A DNA stretch of 64,000 bases. Source: Anaerolineaceae bacterium (GTDB lineage Bacteria; Chloroflexota; Anaerolineae; Promineifilales; Promineifilaceae). A program made the position numbers and the translations under genes. Location of the stretch: positions 1-64,000 of the forward strand of contig PABI01000084.1 in NCBI GenBank assembly GCA_002699125.1, written 5' to 3'. The notes beneath the pieces are model-generated. The model was not told where the DNA came from. It made no database searches and saw only the letters and a program-made list of their open reading frames with translations. Of this stretch, positions 50,474 through 58,034 are shown one piece after another (within the stretch, counting starts at the first letter, position 1; each line of letters starts with the position of its first letter).

Positions 50474-51789
50474 GTAACCTGCATGTAGACACGCTGGTTG
50501 TTGGTGGCGGCATTGCCGGAATGCAGGCCGCACTGGACCTGGCTGACCAAGGGTACCAGGTGGCCCTGGTGGAAAAAGAGGCAAGCATCGGTGGCAAGAT
50601 GATTGCCCTGAGCAAAGTCTTCCCCACGCTGGACTGCTGCAGCTGCATCACCACGCCCAAAATGTCGGCCGTGGCCCACCATGAAAACATCACACTGTTA
50701 ACGTACTGCGAGGTGGATTCGATTCACGAAAATGGCGGCGGATTTACCGCCAGGGTGACAAAAAAACCGCGCTACGTAGACGAAGGAGCCTGCACCGGCT
50801 GTCGCCAATGTGAATACGCCTGTCCCATTGATCTGCCCAGTGCCTTCGACATGAACCTGGGCGCGGTGCGGGCGATTCGGGTGCCTTTTTCTACGGCCGT
50901 TCCCCAAAAAGCGTTCCTCGACATCGAAAACTGCATCCTGTGCGGCAAGTGCGAGAAAGTGTGCCCGGTGGACTGCATTGATTTCACTCAGGAAGCGCAG
51001 CTGTTTGAGATTGAGGCCAAAGCGATTGTGCTGGCCACCGGTTTTGCCCTGACCCCCACCGACGCCAAGCAAGAATACGGCGCGGGCCGGCTGCGCAACG
51101 TGGTTGATGCCCTCACCGTGGAGCGGCTGCTGGCACCCACCGGTCCGTATGGTCACGTGTTACGGCCGTCCGACGGTAAAGAGCCGGAATCCATCGCCTA
51201 CGTGCAGTGTGCCGGTTCCCGCGACAAAACCCTGGGCGTTGAATATTGCTCGCGCATCTGCTGCATGTACGCCATCAAACAGGCTATGCTGCTCTCCGGG
51301 GCGCTGCCCCTGGCGGACATCACCATTTATTACATGGACATCCGCACCTTTGGCAAGGGATATGAGCAGTTTTACCAGAACGCCCGGGCGATGGGGATTG
51401 AGTTTGTCAAGGGCAAGGTGGCTAAAATCCACCAGGACGAAGCGCAAAACCCAGTGGTGCGCGTAGAATTGATTGACGATGGTTCGCGGGTTGTGGAGCG
51501 CCAGCATGACCTGGTGGTGCTGTCTGTGGGGATGTTGCCCGGTTTTGATCCGCAGCCTGTCTACCGCATCGGCACTGCCAGCGAAGATGGTTTTGTCAAC
51601 ATTCCGGAGCCTAATCTGGCCCCGTGTCGCACCGACCGGCCTGGCATTTTTGTCACCGGGGCGGCGGCCGGACCGATGGACATTGTGGACAGCATTGTGA
51701 TGGCTGGGGCGGCGGCGGCAGAAACGGCCGCTTACCTGCACAGCCAAACCGCACCTGTTCGCCACGAAAGGGAGCTGGTCCATGCCTAA
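50470..51789 (+). CDS. HdrA-like FAD/Fe-S heterodisulfide reductase subunit (first copy)
   Basis: 439 residues. An N-terminal FAD-binding fold VVGGGIAGMQAALDLADQG (10-28) precedes the HdrA Cys motif LDCCSCITTPKM (54-65). Two inserted [4Fe-4S] motifs follow, CTGCRQCEYACP (108-119) and CILCGKCEKVCP (155-166), and a second FAD/NAD region from 180 contains LATGFALTP, CAGSRDK and YCSRICCMYA. HdrA bifurcates electrons in Hdr-Mvh or Hdr-Flox complexes. Here there is no separate HdrB, so an unusual Hdr complex is likely. Overlaps its neighbours on both sides. Confidence 0.9.
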   Translation: MSNLHVDTLVVGGGIAGMQAALDLADQGYQVALVEKEASIGGKMIALSKVFPTLDCCSCITTPKMSAVAHHENITLLTYCEVDSIHENGGGFTARVTKKPRYVDEGACTGCRQCEYACPIDLPSAFDMNLGAVRAIRVPFSTAVPQKAFLDIENCILCGKCEKVCPVDCIDFTQEAQLFEIEAKAIVLATGFALTPTDAKQEYGAGRLRNVVDALTVERLLAPTGPYGHVLRPSDGKEPESIAYVQCAGSRDKTLGVEYCSRICCMYAIKQAMLLSGALPLADITIYYMDIRTFGKGYEQFYQNARAMGIEFVKGKVAKIHQDEAQNPVVRVELIDDGSRVVERQHDLVVLSVGMLPGFDPQPVYRIGTASEDGFVNIPEPNLAPCRTDRPGIFVTGAAAGPMDIVDSIVMAGAAAAETAAYLHSQTAPVRHERELVHA

Positions 51790-53608
51790 AAATATGCAAA
51801 CACAAGAAGAAGTTCGAATTGGCGTTTACACCTGCCTTTGCGGCGGCAACATCGGCGATGTAGTCAACTGTGAAGCCGTGGCCAAAGCGGTGAGCCGACT
51901 GCCCAACGTGGTCGTGTCCCGCACTGATCTCTCCATGTGCTCGGACGCCGGACAAACCCAGCTCGAAGAAGACATCAAGGAACGCGGCGTCAATCGGGTG
52001 GTCATCGGCGCCTGCGCCCCATCTTTGCACGAAAAGACGTTTCGCGGGGCAGTGGCCCGTGCCGGGCTGAACCCATACTTTTACCACCACGTGGGCCTGC
52101 GCGAGCAGGCCAGCTGGGTGCATCACGATGATCCGGAGGGAGCAACGGCTAAAGCAATCCGCTTGATGGCCGCCGGTATTGCCAAAGCGCGCCTGCTGGA
52201 GCCTTTGCAGCCCATCCAGCTCAAAGCTGAACAACACGCCCTGGTGATTGGTAGTGGCGTAGCCGGTTTACGCGCCGCCTGGGACATTGCCCGGCGCGGC
52301 ATCCGGGTAACCCTCGTCGAAAAATCTGCTACTTTGGGCGGCCGTGTGACCCAACTGGGATCGCTCTTCCCCACCGGAGAAGCAGCCAGTGAGCTGCTGA
52401 AGCGGCTGATTAAAGAAGTAACGGCCCATCCCAAAATCTCAATTTACACTCAGGCGGAACTGGTAGGCATTAAAGGGTATGTTGGCGATTTTCAGGCAAC
52501 CGTACGCCGGGAAAACACACCCGAGCTGCTAGGCGTAAACGTAGGTGCGGTGGTGGTAGCTACGGGCTTTAAGCCATATGAACCTTTTCACGGCGAATAT
52601 GGTTACCATGAATTCCCGCAGGTCATCACCTTACCCGACTTCATTCGCCTGCTGCGGCTTTTGGATGAGGGGGAGGCACTGCACTGGCACGGCCGTTCCG
52701 TGCAAAACATCGCTTTCATTCACTGTGTGGGCAGCCGCCAGATTGACGGCATCAATCAGCCGCAGCCCGATGGCCAGGTAAACAACTACTGCTCGCGGGT
52801 CTGCTGCACCGCCACCCTGCACACGGCCAACGAAGTGCATGAGCGCTTCCCCAACGTCAACATCTTCGACTTTTATGAAGACATCCGCACCTACGGCCGT
52901 GGACATGAAGCGTATTACAATCTGGCATCACAAAACATGGTGCGCTTCCTGCGCTTCCACGATGATGAGATGCCGGAAGTTGTGGCTGCTGCGCCTGAAG
53001 ACGAGCATCCATTGTTAATTAAAGTAAAAGATTACCTGACCTGGGGCGAAGAAATGGAAGTTCCGGTGGACCTGGTGGTCCTGGCGGTAGGCATGATGCC
53101 TGAACCGGTGCCGGACATCATCAAGCTGCTCAAGATTGCTCCTGGCACAGACCGCTTCCTGCTGGAAGTGCATCCCAAGCTAAGGCCGGTGGAAACGGCC
53201 GTTCCCGGCGTCGTTTTGGCAGGCACGGCCCAGGGACCGATGAACATCCAGGAAAGCTGTGCGGCGGCTTCGGCGGCGGCGGCCAAGGTAGCCGTTTTGC
53301 TGGCCCAGGGTCAGGTGGAGCTGGAGCCGTTTGTGGCCCGCGTGAATCCGGAGCGGTGCGACGGCAGCGGTGCCTGCGTGGCCGTCTGTTGTTATGAAGA
53401 TGCGATTACGCTGCAAACGGTCGGGGAAAACGGCCGTACCGCCCAAAAAGCTGTTGTTACCCCGGCCAATTGTGCCGGCTGCGGCATCTGTGTCAGCGCC
53501 TGCCCCAACCAGGCCATTGATTTACAAGGCTGGACCCTGCCGCAGTACGAAGCAATGATCGATGCCCTGGTCACTCCGGTACCGGCCGAAATGGAGTTTG
53601 CCTCATGA
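51782..53608 (+). CDS. HdrA-like FAD/Fe-S subunit (second copy, C-terminal ferredoxin domain)
   Basis: 608 residues. An N-terminal CLCGGNIGD Cys motif and CAPSLHEKTFRGAV precede the FAD fold ALVIGSGVAGLRAAWDIARRG. A second FAD/NAD half follows with VVVATGFKPYEP, CVGSRQID and YCSRVCCTA. The C-terminal ferredoxin-like region has CDGSGACVAVCC and CAGCGICVSACP; the first motif has one Cys fewer than a normal [4Fe-4S] binding set. It resembles the long HdrA of Hdr-Mvh and of QmoB-type proteins. It starts 8 bp inside the first HdrA gene. Two HdrA-like proteins together suggest a paired bifurcating core. Confidence 0.9.
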   Translation: MPKNMQTQEEVRIGVYTCLCGGNIGDVVNCEAVAKAVSRLPNVVVSRTDLSMCSDAGQTQLEEDIKERGVNRVVIGACAPSLHEKTFRGAVARAGLNPYFYHHVGLREQASWVHHDDPEGATAKAIRLMAAGIAKARLLEPLQPIQLKAEQHALVIGSGVAGLRAAWDIARRGIRVTLVEKSATLGGRVTQLGSLFPTGEAASELLKRLIKEVTAHPKISIYTQAELVGIKGYVGDFQATVRRENTPELLGVNVGAVVVATGFKPYEPFHGEYGYHEFPQVITLPDFIRLLRLLDEGEALHWHGRSVQNIAFIHCVGSRQIDGINQPQPDGQVNNYCSRVCCTATLHTANEVHERFPNVNIFDFYEDIRTYGRGHEAYYNLASQNMVRFLRFHDDEMPEVVAAAPEDEHPLLIKVKDYLTWGEEMEVPVDLVVLAVGMMPEPVPDIIKLLKIAPGTDRFLLEVHPKLRPVETAVPGVVLAGTAQGPMNIQESCAAASAAAAKVAVLLAQGQVELEPFVARVNPERCDGSGACVAVCCYEDAITLQTVGENGRTAQKAVVTPANCAGCGICVSACPNQAIDLQGWTLPQYEAMIDALVTPVPAEMEFAS

Positions 53609-53907
53609 GTACCAAAGAAGACGCCAAAACACGCGCCATTTTCCTGAAACGACTGCGGGAACAGCATAAAGCGTCCACAGCTCGTGCCCAGGCACTATTG
53701 AAAGAACAAAAAGCGATTCGCCGCCAGATTTGCCAGCCGATGCGGGACGGTCCCAAAACGGTGCCGGAAATTGCCCAGCTTACGGGCATACCGGCCGATC
53801 AGGTTCTGTGGCACATCATGGCCATGAAGAAATACGACCTGATCGTCGAAACCGGCATGTGCGGTGAATATTACCTGTACCAGCGGGTGGAGGACACAAA
53901 GAAATGA
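53605..53907 (+). CDS. Small winged-helix-like protein in the Hdr operon
   Basis: 100 residues. A basic, Lys/Arg-rich N-terminal helix (RAIFLKRLREQHKASTARAQ) is followed by a winged-helix pattern (GPKTVPEIAQLTGIPADQV, then MAMKKYDLIVETG and the strand CGEYYLYQRV). It overlaps genes on both sides (ATGA-type). Its position between HdrA and HdrC genes, conserved in similar operons as far as I recall, suggests a structural or regulatory partner rather than a classic repressor. The Cys (MCGEY) is single. Confidence 0.65.
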   Translation: MSTKEDAKTRAIFLKRLREQHKASTARAQALLKEQKAIRRQICQPMRDGPKTVPEIAQLTGIPADQVLWHIMAMKKYDLIVETGMCGEYYLYQRVEDTKK

Positions 53908-55064
53908 ACAACCGTGTAAATCCCGATTTGCTGCTAAACCTGAAAGATTACGGCGCTGTTGGGGCCGAGATTTGTTTTAACTGCGGCAATTGTACGGCCG
54001 TTTGTCCTCTCACCAGCGACGAACACCCTTTCCCCCGCAACATGATCCGCCTGGCGCAGCTAGGGCTGGAAGAAAAGATCATGCAAAGCACCGATCCCTG
54101 GCTCTGTTATTACTGTGGCGACTGCGCCCAAACCTGCCCGCGCCAGGCAGAGCCGGGCGAAACCATGATGGCCTTACGTCGCTGGCTAACGGCCAAATAC
54201 GATCGCTCCGGCCACGGTGCCCGCCTCTACACCTCAGAAAAAGCCGTTGCCTGGACGATTCTCCGGCTGGCCCTGATCACATTGGCGGCGTTTGTCATCT
54301 ACCATGCGGTGACTGGCTTCGCGAACATTCCCACGGATCACGTGGCCCTCAACACGTTTGCCCCGGTGATGGTGGTCTGGGCGCTGGTTTTGCTGCACGG
54401 TCTTTATCTTGGCTACCGCATGTTGTCCGGCGTGGCTAATATGGCCCGGTACGTCATGGCACCGATTACGGCCGAAACCAAAGTTCCGCTGCGCCTCTAC
54501 CTGGAAGAGTTTAAGACGTTTGTTTTGCACTTTTTCACCCAGAAGCGCTGGCGCGACTGCGGCGAAGATCGCAGCCGCTGGTTCAAACATCTGCTGTTGG
54601 TATCCGGCTACGTGACGATGCTGGTGCTGGTCTTGGGCTTTCTCTGGTGGTTCCAGACTGACAACATCTATCCACTCTGGCATCCGCAGCGCTGGCTGGG
54701 CTACTACGCGACGATTGTGCTGATTTATGCAGCGGGCGAGGCGTTGTACGGCCGTATCCAAAAGAAAGACCAGATGCACCGTTTTTCCCATGCCACCGAC
54801 TGGCTGTTTCCCTCATTTATCCTGACCGGCGCGGTAACGGGCATTCTGGTCCACATCTTCCGCTATGTCGGCTGGCCCTGGCCCACCTACATCATCTACG
54901 TCATCCACGTCATGGCCATGATTGCCATGCTGGACACGGAAGTTGGCATTGGCAAATGGGCCCACCTGTTTTATCGGCCGTTGGCCATGTATCTGGAAGC
55001 GGTCAAAGCCCGCATCCGGCAAGAACAGCTGGAGCCAGAATTAGCTCCAGCCGGAACCGATTGA
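53904..55064 (+). CDS. HdrC-like Fe-S protein fused to a membrane cytochrome-b-like domain
   Basis: 386 residues. The N-terminal HdrC domain has two [4Fe-4S] motifs (CFNCGNCTAVCP at about 24-35, CYYCGDCAQTCP at about 68-79). Then five or so membrane helices follow: AVAWTILRLALITLAAFVIYH, FAPVMVVWALVLLHGLYLG, LLLVSGYVTMLVLVLGFLWW, and others. His residues in the helices (IYHAV, LLHGL, VIHVMAM) could bind haem, as in NarI/DsrM-type subunits. This would take electrons from the soluble Hdr part to the quinone pool, or the reverse. It is the last Hdr gene; the ferritin-like gene is about 165 bp downstream across a repeat. Confidence 0.88.
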   Translation: MNNRVNPDLLLNLKDYGAVGAEICFNCGNCTAVCPLTSDEHPFPRNMIRLAQLGLEEKIMQSTDPWLCYYCGDCAQTCPRQAEPGETMMALRRWLTAKYDRSGHGARLYTSEKAVAWTILRLALITLAAFVIYHAVTGFANIPTDHVALNTFAPVMVVWALVLLHGLYLGYRMLSGVANMARYVMAPITAETKVPLRLYLEEFKTFVLHFFTQKRWRDCGEDRSRWFKHLLLVSGYVTMLVLVLGFLWWFQTDNIYPLWHPQRWLGYYATIVLIYAAGEALYGRIQKKDQMHRFSHATDWLFPSFILTGAVTGILVHIFRYVGWPWPTYIIYVIHVMAMIAMLDTEVGIGKWAHLFYRPLAMYLEAVKARIRQEQLEPELAPAGTD

Positions 55065-55096
55065 TAACAAATATTTTACTGAGCACATTGTAAACA

Positions 55097-55211
55097 TGTC
55101 ATTCTGAATGAAGCGCAGCGCAATGAAGAATTCCACCGAAGATCAACTCCTAAGAGCCTAACCTTTGGTGATTAAGACCCCCAGGGATTCTTCGCTTCGC
55201 TCAGAATGACA
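55097..55211. repeat. TGTCATTCTGA / TCAGAATGACA palindromic repeat
   Basis: The left arm TGTCATTCTGAATGAAGCG (55097-55115) matches the inverse complement of CGCTTCGCTCAGAATGACA (55193-55211) at all but one position. The interior (about 77 bp) has GATTCTTCG/TGAAGAATTCC-type pairing. Shorter related pieces are at about 10147, 13717 and 20210. It is a likely MITE- or REP-like dispersed element, here between the HdrC-like and ferritin-like genes. Confidence 0.75.
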
Positions 55212-55229
55212 AGTGAAAGGAGTAAAAAA

Positions 55230-55652
55230 ATGTCTACAAAAGAAGATTTAATTCATGGTTTAAATGAAGACCTAGCGGCCGAATTAGGCACGGTTATTCG
55301 CTACACCTACCAGGCGGGCAAAGCATTTGGCTTCCGCGGCGTTGAACTGCGTGAGTTGCTTGCAGAAGAAATCCAGGATGAATTAGGACATGCCGCTTTC
55401 CTCATGGACGTGATCGTAGATCTGGGTGGAGAGCCGACGACAACACCCAAAACATTCGCCAAACCAGATGATTTGAAAGCGATGCTTGATTTGGACCTGG
55501 AGATGGAGCTGCAAGACGTTGAGGATTATATGGCACACGCTGCCCTGGCTGACGAGCTTGGCGAAGTTGAGCTCAAATTTAAGCTGGAGGAAATGGCGGC
55601 TGATGAGGCTGGGCATGCCCGCGAACTGCGCCGCCTGCTCAAAGGCCTCTAA
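55230..55652 (+). CDS. Ferritin-like di-iron domain protein
   Basis: 140 residues. A four-helix bundle with two E-x-x-H-type metal sites: LLAEEIQDELGHAAFLMDV and EEMAADEAGHARELRRLL carry the E...DE.GH pattern, and helix-1 Glu in EDLAAELGTVIRY and helix-3 Glu in LEMELQDVEDY complete it. It looks like bacterioferritin/rubrerythrin-type ferritins without a rubredoxin tail. Likely roles are peroxide or iron handling, protecting the Fe-S-rich operon upstream. AAAGGAG lies 6-8 bases before ATG 55230. Confidence 0.85.
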   Translation: MSTKEDLIHGLNEDLAAELGTVIRYTYQAGKAFGFRGVELRELLAEEIQDELGHAAFLMDVIVDLGGEPTTTPKTFAKPDDLKAMLDLDLEMELQDVEDYMAHAALADELGEVELKFKLEEMAADEAGHARELRRLLKGL

Positions 55653-55675
55653 TATTAAAATAAGGAGATTTTTCA

Positions 55676-56053
55676 ATGACAGAAAATGGTAATGGCAAGA
55701 TGGTTGTTGTTTGTAATCATGCAGATGCGCCGCACGTGATGCCGACGCTGATCATGAGCGCCTCGGGTGCCAGCATTGGTGATGACGTGATGGTGTTTTT
55801 CTGCCCTGGCGGCGCACCGGCGTTGGTGAAGGGCGAGCTGGAGAAAATTCGGGACATGCACCTGAAAGGATTGCCCGATCCGGTTCAACTTTATAATGAC
55901 ATTGTGGCCGAAGGTGGCCGGGTGATCTTGTGCGAGCTGGCTTTGGAGAACAAAGACATTAAGCCAGAGGACGTGCGCGAAGGCGTTGAGATTTTGAATG
56001 CACCCGCTTTCCTGTTAGACGCTCAGGGAGCAGGTCTTTCTTTTGTCTTTTAG
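55676..56053 (+). CDS. DsrE-like (DsrE/F/H superfamily) protein
   Basis: 125 residues. An alpha/beta DsrE-type fold: KMVVVCNHADAPHVMPTLIMSA, VMVFFCPGGAPALVKG, then VQLYNDIVAEGGRVILCELALE and VEILNAPAFL. Cys at VVCNH, FFCPGG and ILCEL could carry persulfide in the position used by DsrE (the last Cys). DsrE and TusA proteins exchange sulfur, and TusA is encoded upstream in the same run. AAGGAG precedes the ATG by 9 bases. The transcript ends at the hairpins after 56061. Confidence 0.8.
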   Translation: MTENGNGKMVVVCNHADAPHVMPTLIMSASGASIGDDVMVFFCPGGAPALVKGELEKIRDMHLKGLPDPVQLYNDIVAEGGRVILCELALENKDIKPEDVREGVEILNAPAFLLDAQGAGLSFVF

Positions 56054-56060
56054 TTTCGCA

Positions 56061-56118
56061 AATTTCCCCGGAAGCTCCCAACTGAACAAATGATTCGGGA
56101 AACAGTTTCCGGGGAATT
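56061..56118 (+). repeat. Inverted repeat TTCCCCGGAA
   Basis: AATTTCCCCGGAA (56061-56073) pairs with TTTCCGGGGAATT (56106-56118) over ten or more bases. A smaller internal pair (AGCTCCCAACTG/...ATTCGGGAA) is weak. It lies 7 bp after the DsrE-like stop and may protect the 3' end of that mRNA. Confidence 0.55.
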
Positions 56119-56131
56119 GAGCAAAATGGCC

Positions 56132-56166
56132 AGGCTCCTTCAAACTTGAGGGAGCCTCTTTTTATT
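56132..56166 (+). terminator. Intrinsic terminator ending the Hdr-DsrE transcript
   Basis: AGGCTCC (56132-56138) and GGAGCCT (56151-56157) pair around a 12-base loop; CTTTTTATT follows. It also lies against the end of the convergent LysR gene. Confidence 0.85.
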
Positions 56167-57097
56167 ATGAGGAAACCGTGGCCAGGCGCAGCAGGTCAAT
56201 ATTGGATGGATGATGCACAAAGCTCCAAAATGCTTCCTGGGGACGATTTGGTGTATCCAGGCTGCGGCGCACCATGTAGATTTTTCGCTGGAGTTCAAGC
56301 CCGTTCACCGGCACAGCCACAACCTGCTTTTGGTCAATGGCCCACTTGGCAGCCAGCGACGAAACGAAGGCAATGGCAAAACCGGCCTGGACCGTCTTCA
56401 CCGTTGCTTCGGCATTGCCCAATTCCAGAAAAATGTGCAGATCGTCCAGCGCAATATCATGCTTAGCCAGCTCAGTCAGCAGCACGCGACGCGTACCCGA
56501 CGTGAGTTCACGAAAGATGAGATGCTCATTAAGCAGTTCCGTTGGTTCAACGGCTGGTCGTGAAGCCCAGGGATGGTCGGCCGGCACAATTAGTGTGATG
56601 AAGTCATTGAAAAATTCCTGGCATTCCAGTCCATTGCCGCAAAGATCATAACTGCTGATCACAGCCAGGTTGGCTTCGCCTTCCAGCAGTTGGGGCACGA
56701 TGTGCTCGGCCGTACAGGCCAGAATACTAACCTTGATGCCAGGATAGCGCTGGCAAAAGCGAGCCGCCAGCTGCGGCAAGATATATTTTCCGGCGGTAGT
56801 ACTGCAAGCAATGCGCAAGTGACCAGCGATCTTGTGCTGCAGGGAATTCATCATCTCCTGCATTTCGTTGGCCTGGTGAATGAGCTTGTGGGCCCAGGGC
56901 AAGAGCAGGCGACCCGGCTCTGTGAGGTGAAGCGTATGGCCGGAACGCTCAAACAGCTCGACGCCAAATTCCTTTTCCAGGGTTTTGATGTGATGGCTGA
57001 TCGTGGGCTGGGTAAGATGCAGGTATTTAGCTGCTTCCGAAAAACTTAATTGTTCGGCCGCATGAATAAACGCCTCCAGTTTTGATAAGTCAACCAT
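56165..57097 (-). CDS. LysR-family transcriptional regulator (CysB/CbbR-like)
   Basis: 310 residues. An N-terminal winged helix (LEAFIHAAEQLSFSEAAKYL, LTQPTISHHIKTLEKEFG, VELFERSG) precedes the effector-binding domain with LRIACSTTAGKYILPQLAARF and the long lobe ending WSFVHHP. It responds to a small-molecule inducer and activates or represses divergent or downstream genes. The NifX-like gene begins upstream on the same strand, and the 3' end meets the terminator of the Hdr operon. The regulon could be the minus-strand thiol/redox genes; nothing in the sequence proves it. Confidence 0.88.
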   Translation of the reverse strand: MVDLSKLEAFIHAAEQLSFSEAAKYLHLTQPTISHHIKTLEKEFGVELFERSGHTLHLTEPGRLLLPWAHKLIHQANEMQEMMNSLQHKIAGHLRIACSTTAGKYILPQLAARFCQRYPGIKVSILACTAEHIVPQLLEGEANLAVISSYDLCGNGLECQEFFNDFITLIVPADHPWASRPAVEPTELLNEHLIFRELTSGTRRVLLTELAKHDIALDDLHIFLELGNAEATVKTVQAGFAIAFVSSLAAKWAIDQKQVVAVPVNGLELQRKIYMVRRSLDTPNRPQEAFWSFVHHPSNIDLLRLATVSS

Positions 57098-57115
57098 CAC
57101 TCACGGGTCCTTTTT

Positions 57116-57523
57116 TCAATGCAGGCGCTCCGGGTGGTCGATGATGCTGCCATCGATAACGGCCTGCACGGCCGTTTCCACATCAGCAATATCTGTGAGA
57201 ACAGGCTGCACACCCATTTGCTGCAATCCATTGTACGCCCCCTGCCCCATGCCGCGCGCCAATACAGTCTGGCAATCAGCAATGGTAGCAAACATACGTT
57301 GGTGTTTTTCCGCCGAATGTCGGCCAGAGCCGTGACTGTGTGAATCATGTTGATGTTGGTGCCCATGCTCTGCCTCACCGGCAAAATCACGGTGGTTGGC
57401 CTTGTCACGCAGTTCACGAGAAGTGATACGGCCGTCTTCAAACGTAATGACAACATATTTCATCGCCCGGCCAAAGTGGGCGCTAATTTTCTCACCATCA
57501 TCAGTGACGATTGCTATCTTCAT
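57116..57523 (-). CDS. NifX/NifB-type dinitrogenase iron-molybdenum cofactor-like protein with His-rich insert
   Basis: 135 residues. IAIVTDDGEKISAHFGRAMKYV and, at the end, VLARGMGQGAYNGLQQMGVQPVLTDIADVETAVQAVIDG are the NifX/NafY fold. The His-rich insert HGHQHQHDSHSHGSGRH probably binds metal. In non-nitrogen-fixing bacteria such proteins are of unclear role, and there is no nif gene here. The ATG at 57523 follows the stop of the membrane-protein gene without a gap (TAA at 57526-57524), so the two are co-transcribed. Confidence 0.85.
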   Translation of the reverse strand: MKIAIVTDDGEKISAHFGRAMKYVVITFEDGRITSRELRDKANHRDFAGEAEHGHQHQHDSHSHGSGRHSAEKHQRMFATIADCQTVLARGMGQGAYNGLQQMGVQPVLTDIADVETAVQAVIDGSIIDHPERLH

Positions 57524-57994
57524 TTAGAATGTCCTTCCTTTGATATGTGCATTTGAATGTCTGCCAAACAGATGCCAAGCGGCGCCAATGATGGCGCCGG
57601 TTGCCGCCCCTAAGGGCGTGCCAATAAGCCGGCCAAGAACCACACCCCAGACCACAGGCTCCGAGAACTGCGTCACATAATTCATCAGCAGCTCCATCAC
57701 AAAAATTACAGCCATCAAAATGGGCACACCAGCCAAAGTTCCCACAACGGTGTTGAAAATCGTTTGCGTCAGGGAATTGGGTTCATCGCTGGCATGGATA
57801 AATACACCCTCAACCAATCCCACAACCAAAGAGATAAGCAAACCGCCTGAAATCCCAACAACGCCACCAAAAACCGCATCCTTGAGCAAGTCCTCTGATA
57901 ATCCTAGCAGTGCGAATAAAATCGCGTAAAGAACTGCACAGGTAAATCCAAAACGCAATGCGTTTGCCGCTAAACTTCTCCACTGAATTTTCAT
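57524..57994 (-). CDS. Unknown four-helix membrane protein
   Basis: 156 residues with four hydrophobic helices: FGFTCAVLYAILFALLGL, VVGISGGLLISLVVGLVE, TVVGTLAGVPILMAVIFVME and GTPLGAATGAIIGAAWHLF, the last Gly/Ala-rich. No known motif. GGAGGTG precedes the ATG. Its stop meets the NifX-like start with no gap, and the Trx-VKOR gene is upstream on the same strand (about 40 bp). It may be a small transporter or an accessory of a redox complex. Confidence 0.6.
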   Translation of the reverse strand: MKIQWRSLAANALRFGFTCAVLYAILFALLGLSEDLLKDAVFGGVVGISGGLLISLVVGLVEGVFIHASDEPNSLTQTIFNTVVGTLAGVPILMAVIFVMELLMNYVTQFSEPVVWGVVLGRLIGTPLGAATGAIIGAAWHLFGRHSNAHIKGRTF

Positions 57995-58034
57995 TCCACA
58001 CCTCCTGGTAGAATCAACAGTTATTCTGTTTTAC

